From Fasciolopsis buskii (lineage: Eukaryota; Platyhelminthes; Trematoda; Plagiorchiida; Fasciolidae): 64,000 bases of DNA. The notes beneath the pieces are model-generated. The model did not search any database, was not told the origin of the DNA, and saw nothing but the letters and a program-made list of their open reading frames with translations. How positions within the stretch are numbered: the first letter of the stretch is position 1; every line of letters begins with the position of its first letter. The DNA is taken from assembly GCA_008360955.1 (NCBI GenBank), contig LUCM01009096.1, forward strand, positions 381,363 to 445,362. Direction: 5' to 3'. Below are positions 12,501 to 23,700 of this stretch, piece by piece. A program made the translations under genes and the position numbers.

Positions 12501-13312
12501 AAACATCTCGGATACCTTCCAAATCTTGAATTCTAAAAGCAAATCGAAGAAAAACGGGACAGTAAGCAACGATCCCCAAATTTTTGCCAAATTATACACT
12601 TACATCTTATGTCCGTCCAGGAAATTGTCCTTTTCGATTAGTTGGTATGCATTGTTGAACAATTCCGGTGCTCTCACCAGATAGGACATGTTTTCCATCG
12701 CGGCTCCAAGCTTTAATTCGAAACGAATTGATCAAAATTTGGGATTCTCACATCCATTGCATTCGATCATACCTGTGCATATTTCTTTGCCAGATTTTTC
12801 GTCTCACTCAACTCCTCTGACACACCACGCAGACCGTTCAAAATTGCTGAAATTTCATGTAGTCTGTGTTTGTGGGGACGGGAAATGTATAAGAGTAGCG
12901 TTTGACAGTTCATATTGACGGGATTAAGCCGGGAGGAAAGAAGTTCACAAAAAAAGCATCTGACCTTTTTTTCGTCTCTTGAATTTCCACATTAGCCTCA
13001 TCCAGTTTGTTCATTCCCATTTGGGTACCATCCAACTGGTTGCACATGGCCATCCTGAGCTGGGCTTCTGTGGCTACCTGAAACGTGTTAGAAGGTGAGT
13101 TTGCAAGGCCAAAACCTTCTCGATTACTTTTTGGTCATTGAACTGGTCCCGAACTAGGTCGATTTTCTCCAGCTGTTCCGGTCTCTGTAGATAAGTTGTG
13201 TGTACGTGGTACAAAGGGGAATACGAACCTGAAATAAGTCCGCAATTCGCCTGAGTGCCAGTTTTCGTGCCTTCACCTCCAGTTCAGCGAAATAAACAGA
13301 TTTTTGTTCCAT
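6466..13312 (-). CDS. EXOC3: EXOC3 / Sec6, exocyst complex subunit 3 (5' part of gene, multi-exon, partial)
   Basis: EXOC3/Sec6 is a core subunit of the exocyst, which tethers secretory vesicles to the plasma membrane. Spliced exons match the N-terminal coiled-coil part of animal Sec6: LFQRPEQLEKID, then EAQLRMAMCNQLDG, then VRVVDREER, then the signature block NGFMPPGRPKRWKK. Exons on the minus strand are 13312-13229, 13184-13116, 13077-12965, 12863-12773, 12710-12604, 12532-12457, 12335-12187 and 7169-7056. All boundaries are GT-AG and phases agree from exon 1 to exon 8. Introns 1-6 are 44, 38, 101, 62, 71 and 121 bp; intron 7 is about 5.0 kb. The start is the first Met, at 13312. Only the N-terminal third or so is present; the rest is presumably left of the window. 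A last candidate exon (6588-6466) is less certain. Confidence 0.9.
7056..7169 (-). CDS. EXOC3: EXOC3 exon 8 (PPGRPK block)
   Basis: This 114 bp exon has an acceptor ending ATGTAG and a strong GTAAGT donor. It takes the two-base remainder CG from exon 7 and reads RADLIWEKRAEKNGF then PPGRPKRWKK. That aligns with the well conserved GFVPPGRPKNWKEK segment of animal EXOC3. It lies about 5.0 kb from exon 7, so it would be missed without the phase check. It leaves two bases (AA) for the next exon. Confidence 0.88.
   Translation of the reverse strand, partial: CRPDLGKACREKWIYASRQTKTMEENLVRCYRQNYSR
9590..9705 (-). repeat. tRNA-derived SINE-like fragment
   Basis: On the minus strand a perfect B box (GGTTCGAATCCC, plus coordinates 9638-9649) follows an A-box-like TTAGCATAAGTAACTG. 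The spacing is near that of pol III promoters inside tRNAs. The sequence after the B box is unrelated to a tRNA acceptor stem, as in SINE bodies. Confidence 0.5.
11095..11165 (-). repeat. tRNA-like B-box fragment (possible SINE)
   Basis: The reverse complement of 11127-11136 gives GTTCGAATCC, a B-box core. No A box or cloverleaf is convincing, so this is only a possible SINE remnant. Confidence 0.3.
12187..13312 (-). CDS. EXOC3: EXOC3 exons 1-7 (clustered, tiny introns)
   Basis: Seven exons of 84, 69, 113, 91, 107, 76 and 149 bp encode an uninterrupted 219-codon stretch plus two bases of the next codon. Each junction restores the frame exactly, which is strong evidence against chance. The product is charged and helical, as expected for the N-terminal rod of Sec6. 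Conserved positions include QRP-QL-K near residue 28 and QLDG near residue 66. VVDREER closes exon 7 and corresponds to the (I/V)IEREE block of vertebrate EXOC3. Donors include GTAAGT- and GTATG-type sites; acceptors are mostly pyrimidine-rich with TTTCAG or CTACAG ends. Confidence 0.9.
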
Positions 13313-13475
13313 ATCGGTCCAACCCGTTCACTCTGGGGGAGCAAACAAACAATTTTCGTTTGTGCAATAATAGTGAGATGATTTGACGATCCAGATCAGT
13401 TGGGCATTGGAAAATTCAGGTTTGTTCGCCTCCAAAAGGCAAAAGCCCCAGGCGTGGATTAGACTTGTTAACTGG

Positions 13476-13560
13476 AGCTTAATGAACCAATGGCTCATAA
13501 CCGTCAGAGCATCCGTTTGGTGGGCGGACGTTTGCCGGTTCCATCCCGATTAGTCGTGAA
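13476..13560 (+). repeat. tRNA-derived SINE-like fragment
   Basis: The plus strand shows an A-box-like TGGCTCATAACCGTC from 13491 and a B box GGTTCCATCCC at 13537-13547, with tRNA-like spacing. The intervening bases do not fold into a normal tRNA, so a SINE head is the better explanation. It lies about 165 bp upstream of the EXOC3 start codon. Confidence 0.45.
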
Positions 13561-14461
13561 AACTACTAGTTGATTTTCTGTTCGAAATAACTAGTGGTTA
13601 AAAAACCGCTTGTAGAGAGAATCTAACTTCTTGGCTCTGAAATACGATAGAGACTAGAGCAGTCTGATTAAAGAAAATGCCAAGGCCACTCTCGGCCAAA
13701 GTGTTTGGTGATTTTCGTCACATTCGCATACCGTGTAAGTTTTTCTGAAAGCATGATGCCCCGAAATTTGCTTCGGAAAGCAGGAAATTGAAATGTCATA
13801 TGAGAATTCTAATATCATTAATTATACCAAGTAGACACCAACAATAAGATTTGTCACAGCAGAAGTTACAGAAATAGTTTTGAAATATAATTTGCTCCAT
13901 TGGCTTCCGTTTTGGTAGGAGATTTTCAACAGTGGTATTTTGCAAATGTAAGGATCGATTGCTTATGATTTTTCGTCATGATTCATTATCAAGACAAAAG
14001 GCCACGGTGTTGTACTGGTCTTATTTGGTGTTCAATCATCTTACAGTCTAGCCCTTGAACCCAGATAATACAAAAATATCATCTAAAATACAGAAAATGT
14101 CATTGGTATTCAAAAGTTAATAGAATTACCTTTAGATTAGTCATAAACTCCTACAATTTGGACTTAGGTCTGGTGCTGGACAGAGACAAGTACACAGACA
14201 ATCACTAGTGAGATGTACAAGGAAAACAGAACGAGTTTAGTTGGGAATGTTAACTTTATTACAACAGTCTTAATGTACATCATTTTGAGGAGACATAAAT
14301 AAACCAACGATTGTGTTGAGCAAAAAGGATCGTCAATTTCATTTATAAAAATTTGACCTTTACTCGTATCTGCTTCTGGTGTTCAGACTGCACAGTATTC
14401 CAAGCATAGACGGCTTCCGATGCATTCCGACGAACGTGAAAGCAAAAATTACATCATATTT

Positions 14462-14590
14462 GATGAGGCAGTCGAGGCCGAGAAAAAGCCTCCAGGGGCA
14501 CGTTAGCCAGACTTGGGAGGAATCGAACTCGGGAGCTTGACTTTGAAATAACCTAGTGCTGACTGTTTGACCGTCGCAGGTTGCTGTCGA
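14462..14590 (-). repeat. tRNA-derived SINE-like fragment
   Basis: Read on the minus strand, a tRNA-like head ends in GAGTTCGATTCC (plus 14519-14530). It is followed by a GC-rich body containing GGAGGCTTTTTCTCGG. Resemblance to the fragment near 9640 is loose. Confidence 0.4.
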
Positions 14591-17500
14591 AAAGTGTTTA
14601 CGGTTTTGTCACTTGATGCATTTTTTTTACCAGAAACGAATTACCGTAATTGAATTTTGCAGCGCATGAATATGCTTCAAAATAATTCTTCTCATACTAC
14701 AAATTCGATTCTTTTCGCTTCAGCATTACCATGTGCATCAGAAAAGCGATGCGTTTTGTTCATTGAGAAGATATAATTCGCTCTTGTTTCGCAAACAGAA
14801 GCAGCTTTCACTGCACTTACTATCTGGTCTAAAAGACTACCGGTTTTGCATTGTTCATACCAAGCCTATAAAAACGGTTCCTAAAATGTCTCCTTTCGAA
14901 ATGTCTACAAAGGCCTATTGAGACCATTTCAAAAGCTTCCGGATGGTACAATCTGAGTGTTATTCGGGAGATATTTTGAAACTCATAGGTAACCTTAGAT
15001 CGGGTAAACTCTTTGCATTAAAAGATTAGATTTGCGTGTCACAGAACAGCATTTTGGAAGTCACAGAAACTATCACAATTTTCCAATTTCGAACATACCT
15101 AAGAGCCTCAGTGCTATATACAATTATGCCCAGTTTAGAACAAGACCAGAGCTTGGTTGAAGTTTCAATTTGCACTTTAGGTAGACTTGGATCGCCCTTA
15201 CTGCACAGATATAGGTCAGGAGTCTAACTGAACTACGTTTTTCAGTAGTGAGATTTAGGATGAGAAAAATACTACCTTAAGATAACCCAATGCAGCCTTA
15301 TGTTAGAGCGTCCCATAACTGGCTTTTGAAGGTCTTAGAAACCTAAAAAATGCTGTGGATGTGTTTCAATTTAAGCTTCAGTTACAATAAAAGCTTTACT
15401 TCGAAAATTGTTTCTCCATACTTCGGAGAAGTTTCGAAATAATGGAGATTAGGATAACGGGAAAATCAACTGTTTTTGACCAGGCTCAAACCTCTGTGTG
15501 TATTATTTCTTCAATATCGATATCTACTACCACCTTATGTTAGCAGTTGGTTCGAATTGTAAACAGTTTTTCGCAAGCTAGATGTTAGGTCAAAAAGCCT
15601 CTCTCGAAAAAGACTAAGCAAGGTACCAGAGATGTTGACTAATTGCATTCTCTACTGATAGCACTGTTGTTAACTTTCGAATAAAGTTGCATCTATATAG
15701 GCATCACTTATTGTACCATTCTTTTTGTAAATCCCGGGCCTCGATCGGTTCAGATTCGTCAACCACGGTAAACGTCAGTCTGGAAAACAACAACTTTCAA
15801 GTAGGATGGACTCTTCAGAATCCACACGAACAACACAATCACACTATATCTCATCTCCAATCAGAGTAGGATCGTAGCACTTAGGGAGCCATTGATATTG
15901 CCGCAAGTAGAATTGCAACAAAGACGATAGTAATTGCCCTCAATTTGAGTTTTACAATATGATCAAGTGTATCCAAATTAGCTAATTCTAGTTGTACATA
16001 TCATCACCAAAGATACACGTCATTACTTTACCAGAACAAGAAAAATGAAATTCCTTATTTCCTTTTGCAGAAGCTCATGAGCACTAAGTTGGAGAAATTA
16101 ACAGCATTTGCCATGCCCAACCATGTTATTCACGAATTACGTAATCATTCAAGTAGAGCTAGGGGACAGTCGGTTGAATCTACCTTAAGTGGACCAGCAA
16201 GGAAACTGGTTCCGTTATGATGAGAAAAAAGAGAAAACAATAAGGTATTATGTCATTAAAGCGAATATATGCAAACTATGCTTGGTTTATTGGCGTCTGT
16301 GAGATTTCCCTTCGAACAAAATAATTTTTGTAATTCCTTGCTAAAAAAGAAGGTTCTGACGACATTGTTTATTTTCAATTCTTTTATCCTTGGTAGAGAC
16401 CGGCCATCTTTCGCCTGTATATACAGTTACTACTTGTCTGATTGTATCAAATTTGATCTGCCAAATTGTATACAGGTGGTTTTCCAGTCTCTTTCCGATG
16501 ACAACTTAACTTGCTAGGCATAAATGTATTTACATAAGGTTACCACATAAAACAAACCTAAATGGGAAACGTCCTCCACATAGGTGGGATCCAAACCAAG
16601 GTATACATTCAGCTCATCTACTGTGTATCACGAGTTCTCTCCTAGCGGAACTACAGTGCAAAGTCAAAAGGTATTCAGACGTCTCAGTTAAAATCCAAAG
16701 ATAACCAATCTGAATTGCGGAAGCACATGGAATCCGCCGCAACAAACCTTTCTGAATTCGATTACCATGGAAAGATTCGGCAAAGAAATTTGCTGAAAAA
16801 CTCCGGTTATAATCCACGAGCACGAATGGTCACAAATTTTAGTGGATTTTGGTAAAAGCGAGTGCAATAAATTCTTGTCAAACTGTAACAGAAATTCGAA
16901 GAACTAGCTATATTTTCAGAAGGATTTAAAGCGCAGATTTACTGTTGTACAAGTTCAAAGAGGGATTATCCACTGGTAAAATGGAACTTCACGTAGTTTT
17001 ATTTCTCACCTTATGTTCCAGTATTTTTGCGGAAGAACCAAGCGCCAATTTGCTTGACAATCATTTCTCAACGTGCACCAAGTCATCGAGGCGAAGATAA
17101 TTTTACGGAAATTGGTTAATCTTGCGAATTCACGTGGATCGTATGATAAGTTGGTTAGACTAGAAAACTCAACGACATTTACAATGAACTGATGCACAGT
17201 AACGTGTTTTTAGTAAGACTGCTGAAGCCAGTTGCGCAATATTTTACTCAGCATGAAATATGACTGAATTAAACACTGGACTAGATATAGCTTGATCACG
17301 GAGCCATACTCAGAGTCAGCTGAGTTCCAAAATTGCAGTTGAGCACTAAAATCACTGAAAGCTATCCACAATTGAGTCAGTCGGTAATATCTTACAACAA
17401 ACGGGATGCAAAATAAAATCTTTAAATGGGTCGCAGAATATTGGAAAATAACTCCCAAGTGGTCCGGGAACCAAAACACAATCAAATAATTTTCATACAT

Positions 17501-17685
17501 TTTGGAGAATTTGTAAACTAAATACCATGCCAACCCAGGCTGTTTTATCGGACAAAGTGTAAGCCCTGTTCATGATGATATCTACCTTTGAATGTATTTT
17601 AACTTTTTGCATAATGTTCGTATATGTATCGCAGTAAAATATACATGCTTGAATCAAGCCCTTTACCCAGAGTTGGCCGGCGTTG

Positions 17686-17745
17686 CTGTGATGGATTATT
17701 CGTCTGTCACAAAAAAGCTGACAGGTTCGAAATCAAGATCCATCG
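17686..17745 (+). repeat. tRNA-like B-box fragment next to the duplicated RTE segment
   Basis: AGGTTCGAAATC at 17723-17734 resembles a pol III B box. It ends about 40 bp before the near-identical 1.18 kb duplication begins. A B-box fragment also lies beside the other copy, in the opposite orientation. Confidence 0.25.
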
Positions 17746-17771
17746 GCTACCCTCGGAATAGACGGTGGCCT

Positions 17772-19006
17772 GTTGTCACACGGGTCACTGCAACATCTGA
17801 CCGTATGTGGTTCCATGCGATTGCACTCCATTTCAGTTCAGTTCACATTGTACAAAAAATGACCTTGCAAGAATATCTTCTGGTTTCCGTTCCTACCTAA
17901 CAACACCATCTACTCAAACAGAAAAAAGGAACCGGACAGTGCATTATTGAGCACAAATTAGTAAGCTGAGCAATCATACAGAAGGAGAGACGTTTCAAAT
18001 ACAAGGAAACCAATGACTGTGGCAATCAGCCATATCACCGAAGATATCCAACTATTGCTTCGAGGGATCTCGTCGACCCCTATTCCGTAGTCCAACTGCA
18101 TTCACACGAGACAATCCACTGGTTAAAACACACATCCTTAACCCATATAATCCACCGGCAACCTTGACTCATCCGACAAAACTTACCTGTCTCGCAGAAC
18201 AGCGTTCAACGGAGCAGCCGTTCTGTGGACATGAGCAAATCATATCCCAAACACATTAACCGACTCTGAATAATTGCCTGTTTTGAAGACTGAACGGTAG
18301 GATCTAACACAACACGCCTAACCTATGACTTACTCAAAATTCTCCCACCGTATTTGACTAATAATACGAAGACAACGATGACCAGATACCGGAAGTATTC
18401 GGATACCCCCTGCTCTTGGTGCCCATGTTTCGGTGTCGAAGAGCATGATTGACCCCATCGCTGCTGCATATACTCGACTATTGTTTTGACAACCGAGTGT
18501 CAGGCCGAAGCCAAATATGCCTCAACTGGGTGAGTGCCGATTAGACCGTTTGTATACGCGAAGAAACTGTTTCTGATATACGACCAACAGGTGAGATACA
18601 ACTACACAAGTAATTAAATCTATTCAATTTAATCACCTGTTCTCATGCAAGAATAAGATTCACCTTCAAACCAATGCAATCCTGTGATAGAATTCAGTAT
18701 TTCGAAGATGCGAAATGCATACCAAACATATATGCAATAATATCCAGACGATCGGGAAAATAATTGCAACCTACTTTGGTCTTTATTCAGTAGAACAACA
18801 TCATCCGCATATTCTAAATCAGATAACTTACTGTCGTATTTAATATGAACGTCAATGTTCTCACACGAGTGGAAACGTGAAAGTGGGAAGCGCTGACGAG
18901 CAACATTATTCGTGAACCCAGTGAAACATTCCCGTACAATCGAACTTGGTCTTAGCTGTTCACGTACATAGTTTGGATAAGTGATATGATTTTTTCTGGC
19001 ACACAC
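17772..19006 (-). pseudogene. RTE-like reverse transcriptase palm/thumb, copy 2 of the 1.18 kb duplication
   Basis: A 125-codon minus-strand frame (19006-18629) holds ECFTGFTNNVARQRFPLSRF, a decayed form of the RT motif usually read as GVRQGCPLSPF. The YADD box follows (DLEYADDVVLL). Downstream in another frame come TETWAPR and GHRCLRII. Positions 17772-18952 match 3174-4353 almost base for base, with a one-base A-run difference near 17854. The divergence I can see is concentrated in the first 200 bp. Confidence 0.75.
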
Positions 19007-19699
19007 TACAGGGAGACAGTTTCACTTAATTTCATGATTCCCTGGGCCAAAAGCTAATTCCAATTTAAGGAATACAGAACACTTATTTATATTTTGAGAT
19101 CCGTCGTGAAGTGTAAATTTGGTGAATGCAGCCTCGAGCGGGATGAATACCAGTTTATTTTTCACGCATACAAAATCGACGAGCGCTATATTATCGGCGG
19201 ATAATAATGCTTTAGAGGAGGTTTGAGGTATTGCTTATGGTATTTCTCTGTGGTTTTCACATGACGACCTATTACCTTTCTTGTAAATCGGTACAGTCAC
19301 CGAATCTCATCAGGACTGTCTTTCTTTTCCCAGAATGAACCCAGGAGTTTTTCTTAGCTCTGACATAAAGACTGCACTGTCCTTGAAGAAGGAGAGGACC
19401 CAGCTATCTTATGCTTTTTATGAAAACCTATCTTCCGGTGACCACCATTTCGGATAGAGGACCGATGCTCACCTGAACTAGTTTACTTGTAGGCATAAGT
19501 GAAAAGTCCACTGTGGCCGTGGGTCAACTAAAATGTTCCCTAAGGTGCTCTTTTCAACGCTCAGATCGATGAATCAGTGAGCCTTCGGGTTATTCACTCG
19601 CCTCGATTACGCCTGGCCTTCGTGGACCATTCGGAAATAGCGGCATCTTCTGTTTCTCTTGTTCATCACTGTCCGCGGTCATTTCTCAGGCTGCTGGTC

Positions 19700-20770
19700 A
19701 GCTGAAGTTTAAAGGATCTGAGATCTCATTGTATGTCGCGTCCAGTTTGCGGATCTACGAGCATCCAACAAAGCAACTGAAGTCAAAGATATCCATGGTT
19801 CCTGGGTTCATATGGCAAGGAATCCTGCTTGGCAGTTACCGCTGCATCCTAGGTACTTTGTTTAGAAGAGTCGTATCAAAACTCCCAAAGGTAGCTGAAG
19901 TCTGCCATTGCTTTCTGGAATAAGCTGTGCAGAAAGCACGGTTTTCGATTTGGTGTGACCCTAGAGAAGGTGCGAATGTAGGCGAGCTCAGATCGAAGCA
20001 TGATCTGACTCCACGGGTGTGGATCCGAATGATCGGCCATACTCGATTGAACCACGTCACCGGTGACTGATGAAAAAGTGATCAATCTGAGTCCAACGCT
20101 GTGAAGGCCAAGGTTGGCCTGTATCGCTTTTATGACAAAGATTGGCGTTTGTCAGAAACAGCTTTTGGTCGAAACAAATCTGTATCAGACGATCTTAGTT
20201 ACTGGTACGATTGGCTGAAGCAGGAAATCGGTCTCCGATATGCCCTTCCATCTCCGCTCGGTTTCCAAGTTGGGAGTTAAAGCCACTAGCAATGTCAACG
20301 ACGTCCGTTGAACGCTCACTTCGGGGTAATTGAGATAACTTCCAATAGATCTTATATTTATCTTCATGGGAGCTTCGGTCAGTGGGTGCAAAAGCATACG
20401 ACGAACAAACACCGACGCTTCAGCCGACTGCTGTTGACAAATATGGAACCGTTCAACGAATCTGGACTGGAATCCAGGCTGATAGTGCACGCTGAGCTCG
20501 TACGCTCAAGGTACTCCCAATGCATGACCACGATCGCTTAAAACCAGGTCAACTGGGGTACGAAGATTGAAGAGAGAGAAAGGAATTTATACCTGGGCTA
20601 CCAAGTGTGATTATGAACGTGGGATTTTCAATGCGCATTCTGGACATATGGCATACGTCTATTTTAAGAGTTTCAACAGTTCGAGCTAAGTTAGCTTGTT
20701 GCACTATTCTGTTGAATGCGGGACCATTGAAGACAGCCAAACGAGTTGAACACCTAGAGTTCATTAATGC
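19700..20770 (-). pseudogene. RTE-like LINE endonuclease domain, decayed
   Basis: The first block (20764-20549) reads NRIVQQANLARTVETLKIDVC, matching the start of RTE endonucleases. The core then shows RSTDVVDIASGFNSQLG, where the active element would have GDFNAQLG, so the catalytic Asp is changed. Later blocks SQRWTQIDHFFISHR and VESDHAS keep the family's WTQIDH and SDH motifs. In-frame stops occur between blocks and the reading frame shifts at least once. Confidence 0.75.
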
Positions 20771-23700
20771 TTTTAACCTATCTCTTTCGTCTCCACAAAT
20801 CTATTATCGGATGGAACCACTGATCGGTAATTCTTCGCAGCATCCTAAGTGGTCTATATACTACAGGAATAAAAATTAGTGAAGTCCCTTATGGAGACTT
20901 TGCTGAAGGCAGTCGATATTTTGCGGCTGTCTACACCACAGGTTTTTCCATAGGAAATTTTAATCACCCAAGCTGAAAAGTGGGAAAATCGAGTAATCCC
21001 TTCATGACACTCAAAATAGAAATAACGAGGCACATCAGTCTTTCTATATGCACCTTAAGTAATTTCTTATACTTTAATTCCTTCGATTTAATCGTACAGT
21101 AATTTTGCCGATCAAGCGATGGAGTTCCATTCCTTCGCCTCTCAAAAACCATCTCATCGTAATTGTTTCGTACATCCGTTTTACCGCTGAAATTCGGCTC
21201 CGATACTATGCTGTTGGGAATGCAAATAAACAAATCCCTGTTATGTTAAAAAGTGAACGAGCGTTTAGATAGCAACCACCTAATTTGCAATCGTAGGTCC
21301 GTGGCTATCACTTCATAACGACTTCAAAAAATACAACAGAGCCTAATGGAACTGCATTCAGAGATTGTGCAGAATAAACGTCATACCGGAAGTCCCACGA
21401 CCCCCAACCCAGTAACAAATTTTGTGCAGATTCAATGTAGCAACCGGTGACTCAAAAACGGTAGCGTGCACCATATGCAATTAGTCATGTGTTCCGGCTG
21501 AAATACCCGACATATTCAGGCGGTTTAGTCTTAGGTGCATGCATGCGCCAGTTGACTTGGCAGATAATGGCCGACAAATTCCGCCTCTGATTGGACGTCA
21601 AAGGTTGTCGTAGTAAAATGTCGTTATTTGGAACCAAGGTATGATCACCGAATACGGGTGATCGCTTCTTTCTTCTCCGTCAGCGGCTTTAGAATGTTTT
21701 ATCATCGTAAGTTCTTCAGCGTCACAATGCGAGACGCCATCTTGTTAGTACGATGTATTCGCACAAATATCGAACCCAATCAGCCTGCACAAGTTTTCAA
21801 AAAATATCGGTTTCCAAACTGTCAAAAAATTGCGTACCCAGCCATCAGTGTGCAGTACAGTTGTGTTTGTTTAGCCCAAATCAATCGTCTATGAAGTACA
21901 CATATTTCCTATTTTTTAGACAAATATTGCCGTAAACATCTGGAAAGCTACAGAAAATTCTATTGCAATAGCTTTCTCATCAGTGATAAGGATGTGCGTG
22001 AAAGCTGACCGTCCGAAATCGCGGAAGACAGTGACAGTAGAGTGAAGCAAACCTCATCTTCCAAAACAAACTTGCGAAAAAAATTTTCAGGATTAAATAA
22101 GACTACAGTAAGTGCACCGCTTCATTGACGGTTATAAATTAGGTAGAAAATTACTTTTGGTGGTAACTTTAAAAAGCTTTCAAAACATACACGAATGGTA
22201 CCGTTTAGAAATTAATACTGAGCCGTTATTGGGCCAATTTCGAGACATGTCCCAATGGTTTATTTTCTGTGAATCTTAACAAATAGCAGAATAGTTCCAG
22301 ATTTTCTTAATTTTTTTGGAAAATAGTACTCAAAATGGAGAAGAAACAGCTTCCCTTCACAAATTATGGGGAAATTCCCGGGAAAAAATTACGACCAATA
22401 AAATTTAAAGTGAAAACGACATCACCTGCTAGTCGCATGTATTCATCTGCTTTATAACCAACTACAATTTTAAGCTTGGAATGACACATCATCTGTTTCT
22501 CGGCTTCCGTTTGATGTGACCAAATTTTCGAGTAGTATTTGTATTTGTGCCTATTAACTTAAGCTGCACATTATCTCAAATCCTACGCTGATATTCTCCT
22601 CAATGGGGTTTTCCAATCTGTCCCCTGGACAACAAATTTATCCGGGTCGTCATCTGTACACGGAATAAATACCAATATATATTTATTTTTATCTTAGGAA
22701 TTTTGCAATAAAATTTGACACGGTTTTTGAAGGGAACTGGGCAGAGAAAGACCTTGTTTTAATAACGCAGACTGACGGCTATAATAAATGAGATAGCTCC
22801 TGGAAAAGAAACACCTTAGTGCACTTCTACTATTGGTGCATGCTTCTACAAAGACTTTCCTGGTTAAACTTTTATTTTAATGATGAAACTCAAACAAGTA
22901 GAAAGGTCTTTATTTGAAGAGTCATTTTTCTCAGTAGTCTGGCAAAATCACAAAAATATTACCCATACTAGTCATTTGGAATGTTTTTACATACATACAG
23001 ATAACTTTTACACTAACACCGATGGAACCGACAGGAAGAATTCGACTTCACCCACAAGCTTTCCAATAGAGATCAAAGCTAGCGTAACTTACTCGCCTGT
23101 TGTTAAATGTGTTCAGCCAACCAGTTGGCCAGTTTGATTGGATATGTTAGCAAAGAATATCCATATTTCGCGTGTGTAGTGATTTCAACCGGCAAACTTT
23201 TTATGAGAGATTCTTTTGCTCGTCAACCTCATGTCGGCAACTTGAGAAAAAAGAACCGGTGCATGTAAAACTGACCACAGGTTCAATGTTGCATCTAATG
23301 GAAGAAATACCGCAAAAATGACACAGTTCCACAAAATCTCGAATTACTTTCTGCCACAGAACTCAATCATTCATACTTTGACGAAATCGTTGTTTTCCCC
23401 TAATGTTTCACATGCTTCTTTGGGGTAGATTATTTTATCCGTTGTAGACTTGGCTCAGAGGGCAAACGACGGAAACATGCCGTTGAGACACATAGAGGAC
23501 ATTAAATATTTTAATACTTTCGTCCAAGTTTTTACCTATCGGACTTCAATGTGGATATAGCTGCCCCCGGATCATGTTTAGAGAAAATAAACAATTGCTA
23601 TCAGTCTCATCAATCAACTTTGATCTATATAAATGTCGTGACGTTGATCTTTTGGAGGATATTGACCAGTTTTTGAAATGATTTTACGTGCAATCTGTTT

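Larger units (their letters stand above)
13313..17771. other. 5' flank of EXOC3; non-coding with SINE-like fragments
   Basis: No gene is recognised. The stretch immediately upstream of the EXOC3 start codon should contain its promoter and 5' leader, but no TATA box or clear initiator stands out. B-box fragments occur at 13537, 14519 and 17723. Short open frames elsewhere (for example 16269-16517, and 17533-17210 on the minus strand) show no domain. Confidence 0.45.
17772..20770 (-). mobile_element. Decayed RTE-like non-LTR retrotransposon (endonuclease to reverse transcriptase)
   Basis: On the minus strand the parts come in the order of an RTE-like ORF2. The endonuclease N-terminus lies at 20764-20549, the endonuclease core at about 20520-19980, and a poorly preserved linker and early RT at about 19700-19010. 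The YADD palm is within 19006-18629, and the C-terminal CLRII block is near 18380. Many frameshifts and stops break the frame. No ORF1, poly(A) tail or target-site duplication is apparent. The 3' 1.18 kb is the second copy of the segment at 3174-4353. The element name is inferred from domain order and motifs. Confidence 0.75.

Noticed and set aside
9638..14530. True tRNA genes at the B-box matches
   Set aside because: No acceptor, D or anticodon stems can be drawn around the boxes; SINE fragments or chance are better explanations.
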